Origin: Rhodospirillales bacterium
GTDB taxonomy: Bacteria; Pseudomonadota; Gammaproteobacteria; Nevskiales; Nevskiaceae
DNA length: 55,611 nt
Reading direction: 5' to 3'
NCBI GenBank assembly: GCA_903970615.1
Contig: CAJCJH010000007.1
Span: 1-55,611, forward strand
Position 1 is the stretch's first letter. Each line of letters opens with the position of its first letter. The notes beneath the pieces are model-generated. The model had not been told where the DNA came from. It did no database searches and saw nothing but the letters and a program-made list of their open reading frames with translations. Below are positions 7,339-15,204 of this stretch, piece by piece. The translations under genes and the position numbers were made by a program.

Positions 7339-8828
7339 GTAGTCGCGTTCGCGCGCGCGCCGAACCAGCCGAGCTTTTCGCGCAGGCGCACCACTTCGCC
7401 GACGATCAGCAAACTGGCGCCGCTGACTTGTGCGGCTTCCACTTTCGCGGGCAAATCTGCCAGCGTGGCGGCGATCACGCGCTGCGCGCTCGATGTGCCT
7501 TCTTCCACCAGCGCGGCCGGCCATTCGGCGGGTAATCCATACGCGATGAATTGCGCGCAGAGTTGCGGCAAGGTGCCGAGTCCCATGTAGATCACCACGG
7601 TCTGACCGGTCTGCGCGAGCAGCGGCCAGTTCAGTGCGAGTTTGCCATCCGCACGCGCATGGCCAGTGACGAAAATGCAGGCCTGTGCGTAGTCGCGGTG
7701 CGTCAGCGGAATACCAGCATACGCGGCGCAACCGCTGGCCGCGGTGATGCCGGGCACCACCTGGAACGGAATACCGGCCGCCGCCAGTGTTTCGATTTCT
7801 TCGCCGCCGCGGCCGAAGATGAAAGGATCACCGCCCTTGAGCCGCAGCACGCGCTTGCCTTCGCGCGCGAGCCGCACCAATTCGGTGTTGATTTCATCCT
7901 GCGGCACCGCGTGGCGGCTGCGCTGCTTGCCGACGAAAATGCGTGTGGCATCACGTCGCACCAAGTCGAGAATCGCGGGCGACAGCAAGCGGTCGTACAG
8001 CACCACGTCGGCCTGCTGCATCAGGCGCAACGCGCGGAACGTCAGCAAATCCGGATCGCCCGGACCGGCGCCGACCAGAAACACCTGACCGCTGGCAGCG
8101 CCGCCATCGAGCAGGCGTTGCAATTCGAGATCGGCCGCGGTTTCATCGCCGCGCAGCAGACTTTCAGCACCCGGACTATCGAGAAAATTTTCCCAGATCG
8201 CGCGTCGCTCGCCCGCCGGATATTTCGCAGCAACGCGGCCGCGCATGCGATGCATGAACTCCGCGATGCGGCCAAAATTGCCGGGCAACATCGCTTCGAT
8301 GCGCTCGCGCAAACGCCGCGCCAGCACCGGTGCCGCGCCGCCGCTGGAGATCGCCACCTGCAGCGGCGCGCGATCGATGATCGCCGGCGTGATGAAACTC
8401 GACGGCTCCGGATCGTCCACCACATTCACCGGCACATTGGCGGCATCCGCAGCCGCGGCGACCGCACGATTGACCGCGCGATCGTCGGTTGCGGCGATCA
8501 CCAGGCGGCAGCCTTGCACCTGCGACGGCGCGAAATCCGTGGCGAGATGGCGCACGCGGCCGGCGGCGCACAAGGCGCTCAATTCCTCGTTCAACTCACA
8601 TGCGACGATTTCGATCCGCGGCTTCGCGCGCAGCAGTAGCCGCACCTTGCGCGCGGCGACCTCGCCACCGCCAACCAGCAGCACGCGGCTGCCGGCCAGC
8701 CGCAGGCTGATCGGAAAAAACAGCAGCGAATCGGCGGACGCGCCAGCGTTTGGCGTCTCGTCAAATGTAAAAGTAGATGGCGCAGTCATCAGGATTGCGA
8801 TTGTGGGCTGCGACATCGCGCGAGGCAA
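7311..8828 (-). CDS. cysG: Siroheme synthase CysG (trifunctional)
   Basis: Makes siroheme from uroporphyrinogen III. The N-terminal half is a precorrin-2 dehydrogenase/ferrochelatase (GSRVLLVGGGEVAARKV, then AATDDRAVNRAVAAAA and DDPEPSSFITPAI). The C-terminal half is uroporphyrinogen-III methyltransferase (VFLVGAGPGDPDLLTFRALR, RLKGGDPFIFGRGGEE, VVPGITAASGCAAYAGIPLT). The fused architecture and length (about 500 aa) match CysG. Three Mets compete for the start (8828, 8816, 8789) and none has a strong ribosome-binding site, so the first 13 residues are uncertain. It sits near cysI, the siroheme-dependent sulfite reductase. It converges on dxs with a 28-nt overlap. Confidence 0.96.
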   Translation of the reverse strand: MPRAMSQPTIAILMTAPSTFTFDETPNAGASADSLLFFPISLRLAGSRVLLVGGGEVAARKVRLLLRAKPRIEIVACELNEELSALCAAGRVRHLATDFAPSQVQGCRLVIAATDDRAVNRAVAAAADAANVPVNVVDDPEPSSFITPAIIDRAPLQVAISSGGAAPVLARRLRERIEAMLPGNFGRIAEFMHRMRGRVAAKYPAGERRAIWENFLDSPGAESLLRGDETAADLELQRLLDGGAASGQVFLVGAGPGDPDLLTFRALRLMQQADVVLYDRLLSPAILDLVRRDATRIFVGKQRSRHAVPQDEINTELVRLAREGKRVLRLKGGDPFIFGRGGEEIETLAAAGIPFQVVPGITAASGCAAYAGIPLTHRDYAQACIFVTGHARADGKLALNWPLLAQTGQTVVIYMGLGTLPQLCAQFIAYGLPAEWPAALVEEGTSSAQRVIAATLADLPAKVEAAQVSGASLLIVGEVVRLREKLGWFGARANATTQLAGSIDD

Positions 8829-8965
8829 AGTGGCGATCGTTGTTGCGCGGAATTTGGCGCGACCGAGCGGACCGTCGAGATCGTCAGAATCAGCTATGTC
8901 TGCCGAGCGCAGACCCTCTTATCGATCCCGATATCTGAACCAACATAAAATAGAATAACGACATT

Positions 8966-8986
8966 CGTTTATATTTCTTTATAAGC
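8966..8986. promoter_or_regulatory. AT-rich imperfect palindrome, candidate ModE-like operator
   Basis: The sequence CGTTTATA, six spacer bases, then TATAAGC forms an imperfect inverted repeat within a short AT-rich island, about 50 nt before the molbindin gene. ModE, the molybdate-responsive repressor, binds palindromes with TTATA-type half sites, and the gene it precedes encodes a molybdate-binding-domain protein. No modE gene is in the window. The palindrome is visible; the link to ModE is inference. Confidence 0.3.
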
Positions 8987-9037
8987 TAATGATCCGGTCG
9001 TAGGATGCCAGCCTCAATCATGCAAGGAGCAGCGGCG

Positions 9038-9259
9038 ATGACGATTCATGCGATCAATACCAGAAACCAGTTACCCGGCCGGATCGTCGAGATCGTGCAT
9101 GGTCCGGTGGTGTCGGAAGTCGATATTGAAACCGCGTCCGGCATCGTCACTTCGATCGTCACCTCGCGTTCGATCAAGGCCTTGAATCTCGATGTCGGCA
9201 CCGAAGTGCTGGCGGTTTTCAAGGCGACCGAAGTGATGCTGGCGAAGGTTTCGCCTTGA
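9038..9259 (+). CDS. Molbindin-like TOBE (Mop) domain protein
   Basis: A 73-residue single TOBE/Mop domain, the fold that binds molybdate or tungstate in molbindins and at the end of ModE and ModC. The sequence NQLPGRIVEIVHGPVVSEV followed by ITSIVT-like and FKATEVMLA segments is typical (here GIVTSIVTSRSIKAL and VLAVFKATEVMLAKV). The start is MTIHAINTRNQ at 9038, eight bases after AGGAG; an upstream in-frame ATG at 9005 has no ribosome-binding site. It likely stores or buffers molybdate for cofactor synthesis, which fits moaA/D/E/C located 4-7 kb downstream. Confidence 0.85.
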   Translation: MTIHAINTRNQLPGRIVEIVHGPVVSEVDIETASGIVTSIVTSRSIKALNLDVGTEVLAVFKATEVMLAKVSP

Positions 9260-9303
9260 TCCGCAGCGATTGAACGATTTTACGAGCGACGGGACATCCG
9301 CCG

Positions 9304-9924
9304 ATGTGCCTCATCATCTACCAAGCGCGCGGCTTGACCACGCCGCCTGAACTGTTGCGCTCGGCGGCAGAGTACAACCCGGATGGCTTCGGCTTCATGG
9401 GCTTCGGCAGCACCGGCAAACCGCGCGTCACGCGAACTGATGAGAGTGATCCGAAACTCGCCGTTTCGCTCGCGCAGGAATTTGCCGGCCGCGAATGCGC
9501 GTTCCATTTCCGCTATCGCACGCGCGGTTCTTCGGCCGCCGACAACCTGCATCCGTTCAAGGTCGCGCAAGGGCTTTATCTGATGCACAACGGCACCGCG
9601 AAGGTCGATTTGCGCATCGCTGGACGTTCCGACACCTGGCATCTGGTGAACGATTATCTGGCGCCGCTGTTATCGCACCGGCGCAAGCTGATTTACGACC
9701 GCTCGTTCCGCCGCATTCTCGATCAATGGCTGGGACCGCAGAATCGTCTGGTGTTTCTGGACGAATCCGAAAACCGCATCGAACTGATGCACCGCGCCGA
9801 TGGTTTCGACTGGAACGGCCTCTGGCTGAGCAATACGCGCTGGGTCGACCGGCGGCTGCTCGATCTGGAGCCGGACCGCGATCCCGCCGGGACGCATCTC
9901 GCTGCAGATGTGAGGTTTTGCTGA
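9304..9924 (+). CDS. Class II glutamine amidotransferase-like protein
   Basis: A 206-residue protein beginning MCLIIYQARG, so that removal of Met would expose Cys2 as the N-terminal nucleophile of an Ntn-type glutamine amidotransferase. Further supportive features are NPDGFGFMGFG, FHFRYRTRG and LMHNGTAKVD, matching the conserved GATase II segments that bind glutamine (HxRxxT-like and HNG). There is no attached synthase domain, so it belongs to the stand-alone group (YafJ-like or related), whose substrates are poorly known. It begins 44 nt after the molbindin gene on the same strand and may share its transcript. The family is likely; the reaction is unknown. Confidence 0.75.
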   Translation: MCLIIYQARGLTTPPELLRSAAEYNPDGFGFMGFGSTGKPRVTRTDESDPKLAVSLAQEFAGRECAFHFRYRTRGSSAADNLHPFKVAQGLYLMHNGTAKVDLRIAGRSDTWHLVNDYLAPLLSHRRKLIYDRSFRRILDQWLGPQNRLVFLDESENRIELMHRADGFDWNGLWLSNTRWVDRRLLDLEPDRDPAGTHLAADVRFC

Positions 9925-10033
9925 GGTCTGCACCGATCGAGGCGTTTCATCAATAAATTCACTGCATAAAAACAACACTGAATCACGATCAACAACAACA
10001 CGCTGAACCCGGGGAACACTAGAGCTAAACGCC

Positions 10034-11014
10034 ATGAAATTACGCCAACTGCACTACATCCATGAAGTCGCACATCGCGGCCTCAACGTCACCGCCGCGG
10101 CGGAAGCGCTGTTCACTTCGCAGCCCGGCGTGTCGAAGCAGATTCGCCTGCTCGAAGAAGAACTCGGCGTCGATATTTTCCAGCGCAATGGCAAGCATCT
10201 GAGCCACATCACGCCGGCCGGTCAGCGCATTCTCGATTACACCAAGCGCCTGCTGTTGCAGGCCGACAACATCCGCAACATCGCCGAGGAATTCCGCGAC
10301 ACCGATCGCGGCGCCTTGAGCCTCGCCACCACGCACACGCAGGCGCGCTATGCGCTGCCGCCGGTGGTGCGCAAGTTCCGCGAGAAATATCCGCAGGTGG
10401 CGCTGCATCTGCATCAGGGCACGCCGCCGGAAATCGCAAAAATGGCGGCGGAAGGTCATGCGGATTTTGCGATTGCAACCGAAGCCATCGAGCATTTCAA
10501 CCAGCTGGTGATGCTGCCCTGCTATCACTGGAATCGCAGCATTCTAGTGCCTAAAAATCATGCGCTGGCGCAAAAGAGCAAGCTCACGCTCGGCGAAATC
10601 GCCGCGTTTCCGCTCATCACTTATACGTTTGGTTTCACCGGCCGCTCCAAACTCGATCAAGCTTTCGCCGCGCACGGACTGCGGCCGGATGTGGTGCTCA
10701 CCGCGGTGGATGCCGACGTCATCAAAACCTATGTGCGGCTCGGCCTGGGCGTGGGCATCATCGCGTCGATGGCGTACGACGCCAAGGCCGATGCCGATCT
10801 GGTTGCGATCAAGGCCGACCATCTGTTCGAGGTCAGCACCACGCATATCGGCTTTCGCCAGGGCATGTTTTTGCGCGCCTATATGTACGATTTCATCGCG
10901 CAATTCGCGCCGCATCTGTCGCACGATCTGGTGGAAGAAGTTGCGTCGATCGAGGACTTCGACGCACGTACGCGGCGCACACACGAACTGGTCGCAAAAT
11001 TGCAGTCGTTCTGA
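10034..11014 (+). CDS. cysB: CysB-type LysR transcriptional regulator
   Basis: LysR-family activator of sulfate assimilation genes; in known systems it responds to N-acetylserine. The 326-residue length matches CysB, and the N-terminus MKLRQLHYIHEVAHRGLNVT with TSQPGVSKQIRLLEEELGV is the characteristic CysB helix-turn-helix. The effector domain includes THTQARYALPPVVRKFREKYP and TYTFGFTGRSKLDQAF, both typical of CysB/Cbl. The related regulator Cbl cannot be fully excluded. It lies 102 nt upstream of cysI on the same strand, and cysG is close by, which fits a sulfur-assimilation cluster. Confidence 0.93.
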   Translation: MKLRQLHYIHEVAHRGLNVTAAAEALFTSQPGVSKQIRLLEEELGVDIFQRNGKHLSHITPAGQRILDYTKRLLLQADNIRNIAEEFRDTDRGALSLATTHTQARYALPPVVRKFREKYPQVALHLHQGTPPEIAKMAAEGHADFAIATEAIEHFNQLVMLPCYHWNRSILVPKNHALAQKSKLTLGEIAAFPLITYTFGFTGRSKLDQAFAAHGLRPDVVLTAVDADVIKTYVRLGLGVGIIASMAYDAKADADLVAIKADHLFEVSTTHIGFRQGMFLRAYMYDFIAQFAPHLSHDLVEEVASIEDFDARTRRTHELVAKLQSF

Positions 11015-11116
11015 AGCGAATGGACAACCCCGCCAATCAGCATTTTTGATCGCAACACTCATTCGCATGCGTGCGGTCGCGGCAGTTAAAATGCGCGCCC
11101 GCATCGAGGCTTTTTA

Positions 11117-12802
11117 ATGTATCGCTACGACGAATACGATCAAAAACTGGTGGACGAGCGCGTCGCCCAGTTCCGCGACCAGACCCGCCGTTTTCTCGCC
11201 GGCCAGCTCGGCGAGGAAGAGTTCCGCACCCTACGCCTGCGCAACGGCCTTTATGTGCAGCGCTTCGCGCCGATGCTGCGCATCGCCATTCCCTACGGCC
11301 TGATTTCGTCGAAGCAGATGCGCATGCTGGCGCACATCGCTCGCAAGTACGACAAGGGCTACGGCCACTTCACCACGCGCCAGAACATCCAGTTCAATTG
11401 GCCCAAACTCGAAGAAGTGCCGGACCTTTTGTCCGATCTCGCCAGCGTGCAGATGCACGCGATCCAGACCAGCGGCAACTGCATCCGCAACATCACTTCG
11501 GATCATCTCGCCGGTGTTGCCGACGATGAGTTGGTCGACCCACGCCCGTACTGCGAACTCACGCGCCAGTGGTCCAGCTTCCATCCGGAATTCAACTGGC
11601 TGCCGCGCAAATTCAAGTTCGCGTTCTCGGCCTCGACCGCCGATCGCGCAGCCACGCGCGTGCATGACATCGGCGTCCACATCGTGCGCAACGAGGCCGG
11701 CGAACTCGGCTACACGATCTACGTCGGCGGCGGCCTCGGCCGTATGCCGATGCTCGGCCACAAGATCCGCGAATTCCTGCCGGAAGCCGATCTGTTCTCG
11801 TATTGCGAAGCGATCCTGCGCATCTACAACCTGCAGGGCCGCCGCGACAACATCCATCGCGCACGCATCAAGGTACTGGTGAAGTCGCTCGGCCCGGAAA
11901 AATTCACCGAACTGGTGGAAGCCGAATGGGCGCAGATCAAGGATTCGTATCTGAAGCTGCAAGCCGGCGATGTCGAGCGCATGCGCGCACGTTTCGATGT
12001 GCCGGCGTATGCCGATGAAGCAGCGGCTGACGACGGCAGTTTCACGGCGAAGCTTGCGAGCGACGCGAAATTCGCCGCCTGGGCCAAGCGCAATCTGCGC
12101 AAGCATGTGCGGCCCGGCTACGCGGCAGTGTTCGTCTCGCTGAAAGCGAATGGTGTTGCGCCGGGCGATGTCACTGATTCGCAGATGGATGCGCTGGCCG
12201 CGCTCGCCGACGAATTCAGTTTCGGCGAACTGCGCGCGACGCACGATCAGAATCTGGTGCTAGCGGATGTCGCCAAAAAAGATATTCATGCGCTATGGCA
12301 ACGGCTTTCGGAACTCGGCCTCGCCACGCCGAACATCGGCCTGCTGACCGACCTGATCTGCTGCCCCGGTCTCGATTTCTGCTCGCTCGCCAATGCCGGT
12401 TCGATCGGAGTGGCGCAGGACATTTTCGATCGCTTCGAGGATTTCGATTATCAGCACGACATCGGCGACATCAAGCTGAAAATGTCTGGCTGCATGAACG
12501 GCTGCGGCCATCACACGGTGGGTCACATCGGCATCCTCGGCGTCGATAAATCGGGCGAGGAGTGGTACCAGGTCACGCTTGGCGGCTCCGCCGAAAACGA
12601 TGCCGCGCTCGGCGATCGCACCGGCCCTTCATTCAGCCGCGAAGACATCGCGCCGGCGATCGAAAAAATCATCGAGGTCTATCTGGCGCAGCGCGATTCG
12701 GAAGCCGAAAGTTTTCTCGCCACCTATCGCCGCGTCGGTATGGCGCCGTTCAAGGCGCGGCTCTACGACAAGGCCAGCGCACATGCCGAGGCCACCGCAT
12801 GA
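11117..12802 (+). CDS. cysI: Sulfite reductase hemoprotein (nitrite/sulfite reductase family)
   Basis: Siroheme and [4Fe-4S] enzyme that reduces sulfite to sulfide. The 561-residue protein has the two ferredoxin-like halves of the family (KGYGHFTTRQNIQFNWP; TSGNCIRNIT) and cluster ligands C416-x5-C422 (CPGLDFC) and C459-x3-C463 (CMNGC). The context (cysB upstream, DUF934 overlapping downstream, cysG nearby) argues for sulfite rather than nitrite as substrate. No CysJ flavoprotein is present, so the electron donor may be ferredoxin or a distant CysJ. The start ATG follows GAGG at a suitable distance; the TGA overlaps the next ATG (ATGA). Confidence 0.93.
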   Translation: MYRYDEYDQKLVDERVAQFRDQTRRFLAGQLGEEEFRTLRLRNGLYVQRFAPMLRIAIPYGLISSKQMRMLAHIARKYDKGYGHFTTRQNIQFNWPKLEEVPDLLSDLASVQMHAIQTSGNCIRNITSDHLAGVADDELVDPRPYCELTRQWSSFHPEFNWLPRKFKFAFSASTADRAATRVHDIGVHIVRNEAGELGYTIYVGGGLGRMPMLGHKIREFLPEADLFSYCEAILRIYNLQGRRDNIHRARIKVLVKSLGPEKFTELVEAEWAQIKDSYLKLQAGDVERMRARFDVPAYADEAAADDGSFTAKLASDAKFAAWAKRNLRKHVRPGYAAVFVSLKANGVAPGDVTDSQMDALAALADEFSFGELRATHDQNLVLADVAKKDIHALWQRLSELGLATPNIGLLTDLICCPGLDFCSLANAGSIGVAQDIFDRFEDFDYQHDIGDIKLKMSGCMNGCGHHTVGHIGILGVDKSGEEWYQVTLGGSAENDAALGDRTGPSFSREDIAPAIEKIIEVYLAQRDSEAESFLATYRRVGMAPFKARLYDKASAHAEATA

Positions 12803-13293
12803 GCCTGCTGATTCGCAAATATGCCATCAGCGCCGACGACTGGATTGAACTCGACGATACCGCTGAGATTCCAAGCAACGCGAAGATCATCGTCAGCCTT
12901 GCACGATCAAGAGCGGAACGCGAGACGCTTTCGGCCGCGAAAGCAATCGGCGTACGTCTCGACAATACCGAAGACATCGCCGCGCTGTGGCCGGAATTAC
13001 AGGCCTTGCCGCTGATCGCGCTGAGCTTCCCGAAATACAGCGATGGCCGCGCGTTTTCGCAGGCCCGTTGTCTGCGCGAGCGCTACAACTTCAAAGGCGA
13101 AATCCGCGCGGTGGGCGATGTGCAGCGCGATCAATTGCAGTTCATGCAGCGCTGCGGCTTCGATGCGTTCGCGCTGCGCGCGGACCAGAACGCCGATGAA
13201 TGCCTGCGCGCGCTGGGCGATTTCGATCTTGCGTATCAGCGCGGCGCGAGCGAGGACTTGCCGAACGTCTGGCGGTTGCGGCGTCAGGCCTGA
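12799..13293 (+). CDS. DUF934 protein linked to sulfite reductase
   Basis: A 164-residue DUF934 protein, a family nearly always found next to cysI or cysH in proteobacteria. Recognisable stretches are ELQALPLIALSFPKYSDGRA and FSQARCLRERYNFKGEIRAV, followed by GDVQRDQLQFMQRCGFDAF. Its ATG overlaps the cysI stop, so it is translationally coupled to it. A helper role in sulfite reduction or sulfate-reductase assembly is the usual guess from context, but no reaction has been established that I can name. No cysH follows; moaA comes next. Confidence 0.9.
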   Translation: MSLLIRKYAISADDWIELDDTAEIPSNAKIIVSLARSRAERETLSAAKAIGVRLDNTEDIAALWPELQALPLIALSFPKYSDGRAFSQARCLRERYNFKGEIRAVGDVQRDQLQFMQRCGFDAFALRADQNADECLRALGDFDLAYQRGASEDLPNVWRLRRQA

Positions 13294-13394
13294 CTGCGGC
13301 GAGTTACCAGCGCCGGCTTGAACTCCGGCCTGCTGAATGGTTCCGAGCTTGCGTGTACATTGAACCTGCACAAGCCGGCCACCATCATCTCGAC

Positions 13395-14435
13395 ATGACT
13401 TTGCTACCGCGCCCGCAGCCGCTGCTCGCCGCAACGCCGGTGCAGGATCGCTTCGGCCGCGTGAAACGCAAGCTGCGAGTGTCGCTCACCGACCGCTGCA
13501 ATTTCCGCTGCCCATATTGCATGCCGGAAACGCCGGATTTCATGCCGCGTGCGGATCGCCTCACACGCACGGAATTGCAGCGTCTGCTGCGCTTGTTCGT
13601 GAGCGAACTCGGCGTCACGCGCATCCGGCTCACCGGCGGCGAACCGCTGTTGCGGCGCGATCTCGAAGCGGTGATCGCGGAATGCGGCGAGCTGCGCGCG
13701 CTCGGCCTCGAACGCATTTCGCTGACCACCAATGCCGCTCTGCTCGCGCGCCGCGCCGGGTCGATTAAACGCGCCGGGCTGGACGATCTGAACATCAGCC
13801 TCGATGCGCTGACGCCTGCAACTTTCGCCAGACTTTCCGGCGGCCGCGACGTCGCGCCCGTGCTGGCCGGCATTCGTGCGGCGCGCGATGCGGGGCTTTC
13901 ACTGAAGCTCAACACTGTCGTCATCCGCGACATGAACGAGGACGAAATCCTGCCGCTGACGCGCTGGGCCATGCACGAAAATATAAGCCTGCGCTTCATC
14001 GAATTCATGCCGCTCGATGGCCGCGGCGAATGGTCGCGCGCGCGCGTGGTCAGCGAAGCGGAAATCCTCGCGCACCTGCGCACCGAATTCGCACTCGAAG
14101 CGCTGCCGCGCGGCAACGATCCGGCCGCGTATTACCGCGTCGGCGGCGAGCGCGGCGGAAGGGATGAAATCGGCAACGCCATCGGCGTAATCGCCACCGT
14201 CTCCAATCCGTTCTGCGCCAGTTGCGACCGCCTGCGCATCACCGCCGATGGCGCGTTGTATCCCTGCCTTTTTTCGCAACGCGGCACGTCCTTGCGCGAA
14301 CTGATGCGCAGCGGCGTCATCGACGCCGCACTCGCCGCCAGCATCCGTAACACGGTCTGGCACAAAGACGCCGGCTACGCCGCGCATCCGGGTTATGTTG
14401 CGCGGCCGATTGCGATGAATTCGCTCGGCGGCTAG
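13395..14435 (+). CDS. moaA: GTP 3',8-cyclase MoaA
   Basis: Radical SAM enzyme that carries out the first step of molybdenum cofactor synthesis on GTP. The N-terminal cluster motif is CNFRCPYC (C35, C39, C42) and the SAM-binding Gly-rich stretch is RLTGGEPLLRRD. The C-terminal second cluster is formed by NPFCASCDRLR and the Cys of GALYPCL. The protein ends in Gly-Gly, the conserved MoaA tail. The 346-residue length is normal. The start at 13395 (MTLLPRPQPLL) is chosen because it gives the family length; a longer in-frame reading would overlap the DUF934 gene. moaD follows 27 nt later. Confidence 0.96.
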   Translation: MTLLPRPQPLLAATPVQDRFGRVKRKLRVSLTDRCNFRCPYCMPETPDFMPRADRLTRTELQRLLRLFVSELGVTRIRLTGGEPLLRRDLEAVIAECGELRALGLERISLTTNAALLARRAGSIKRAGLDDLNISLDALTPATFARLSGGRDVAPVLAGIRAARDAGLSLKLNTVVIRDMNEDEILPLTRWAMHENISLRFIEFMPLDGRGEWSRARVVSEAEILAHLRTEFALEALPRGNDPAAYYRVGGERGGRDEIGNAIGVIATVSNPFCASCDRLRITADGALYPCLFSQRGTSLRELMRSGVIDAALAASIRNTVWHKDAGYAAHPGYVARPIAMNSLGG

Positions 14436-14462
14436 CGACACGGTTGCCTGCATAATCCCGGC

Positions 14463-14708
14463 ATGAAACTCGAGATCGACTGCTACGGCCCCGCTTCTCG
14501 CTGGTGCGGCGCGGATCGCCTTACGCTGGACTTGGCCATCGATGCATTGGTCAGCGATGCACTGGACCAACTCGCCGCCCGCTACCCCGAGTTCGCCATG
14601 CGGCGCGCATCGATTGCAGTGGCGATCGACGATACGATTGTTTCGACGCAGACTGCGATCATCGCGGGGAATCGTCTTGCTTTGATTCCGCCGGTGAGCG
14701 GTGGATAG
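14463..14708 (+). CDS. moaD: Molybdopterin synthase small subunit
   Basis: Ubiquitin-like sulfur carrier of molybdopterin synthase. The 81-residue protein ends PPVSGG; the C-terminal Gly-Gly carries the thiocarboxylate that MoaE uses. The body shows the beta-grasp pattern, with ALIPPVSGG at the end. The moaE gene normally follows directly, but here a 411-nt unrelated gene and its own promoter lie between them. Confidence 0.92.
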   Translation: MKLEIDCYGPASRWCGADRLTLDLAIDALVSDALDQLAARYPEFAMRRASIAVAIDDTIVSTQTAIIAGNRLALIPPVSGG

Positions 14709-14736
14709 AAATAGCAGGGGTTGCATGCCGAGAAAC

Positions 14737-14765
14737 TTGGCTATCATTTAAGATAGAACTATAGT
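14737..14765 (+). promoter_or_regulatory. Candidate sigma-70 promoter for the RHH/RAMA gene
   Basis: TTGGCT at 14737-14742 and TATAGT at 14760-14765 are separated by exactly 17 bases, close to the sigma-70 consensus. The -10 box lies at the centre of the 22-bp palindrome described separately. The next gene starts 28 nt further on, after GGAG. The distance and context fit a promoter; no transcription start is known. Confidence 0.55.
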
Positions 14766-14772
14766 TCTATCT
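14751..14772. promoter_or_regulatory. Perfect 22-bp palindrome, likely operator
   Basis: AGATAGAACTA is followed at once by its exact reverse complement TAGTTCTATCT, giving a 22-bp perfect palindrome with CTATAG at the centre. It covers the -10 box of the candidate promoter and ends 21 nt before the start codon of the RHH/RAMA gene. Ribbon-helix-helix proteins commonly bind such sites and repress their own genes, so autoregulation is the natural reading. The palindrome is directly visible; the binding protein is inferred. Confidence 0.65.
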
Positions 14773-14793
14773 CCTATAGAGCTGGAGATTGCT

Positions 14794-15204
14794 ATGCACA
14801 CCGTTGAAATCGACTTTGATGTTTTCAAAGCCCTTACGTCACGCCGAGCGTCAGAAGAGATCACATACAACCATGTACTTAGAGAACTTCTCGGCCTTGG
14901 TGGAAAAGCAATACAGCCCACCTCTTCGGGCGCATCGATCGAAGCAGCGAGCGCGGCAGATTGGGTTTCTAAAGGCGTGCGCTTTCCGGCCGGAACAGAA
15001 TTTCGCGGCACCTACAAGGGCCGGACCATCCTAGGAAAAGTTGCAGGTGGAGCACTTCAGGTAAACGGTAAATCCTATGACTCTCCTTCAGCAGCAGCAA
15101 TTGCAATTTCTGGCAACTCAGTTAACGGCTGGGTGTTTTGGGAGTGTCGTGTTCCGGGGACATCGTCTTGGCGCATCATCAAATCCATGCGTCCTAGCTC
15201 CTAA
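14794..15204 (+). CDS. RHH-like N-terminus plus RAMA/DUF2924-type domain protein
   Basis: A 136-residue protein of two parts. Residues 1-35 (MHTVEIDFDVFKALTSRRAS then TYNHVLRELLGL) look like a short ribbon-helix-helix DNA-binding segment. Residues 58-132 (VSKGVRFPAGTEFRGTYKG, then YDSPSAAAIAI, then VNGWVFWEC) match the RAMA/DUF4357/DUF2924 group found in restriction- and modification-associated proteins; the V-N-G-W-x-F-W signature is clear. Its codon use is less GC-rich than its neighbours, suggesting horizontal acquisition. It has its own promoter and palindrome, and splits moaD from moaE. The stop TAA is directly followed by the TTG start of moaE in the same frame. Function is unknown; a small DNA-binding regulator or defence-related protein is possible. 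Confidence 0.7.
   Translation: MHTVEIDFDVFKALTSRRASEEITYNHVLRELLGLGGKAIQPTSSGASIEAASAADWVSKGVRFPAGTEFRGTYKGRTILGKVAGGALQVNGKSYDSPSAAAIAISGNSVNGWVFWECRVPGTSSWRIIKSMRPSS

Noticed and set aside
7551-8639. 362-codon plus-strand frame opposite cysG
   Set aside because: Shadow frame; CysG motifs are all on the minus strand.
13294-13394. Possible molybdenum cofactor riboswitch before moaA
   Set aside because: Only a short CCGGC/CCGG type pairing is visible. The complex Moco RNA fold is not apparent in 101 nt.
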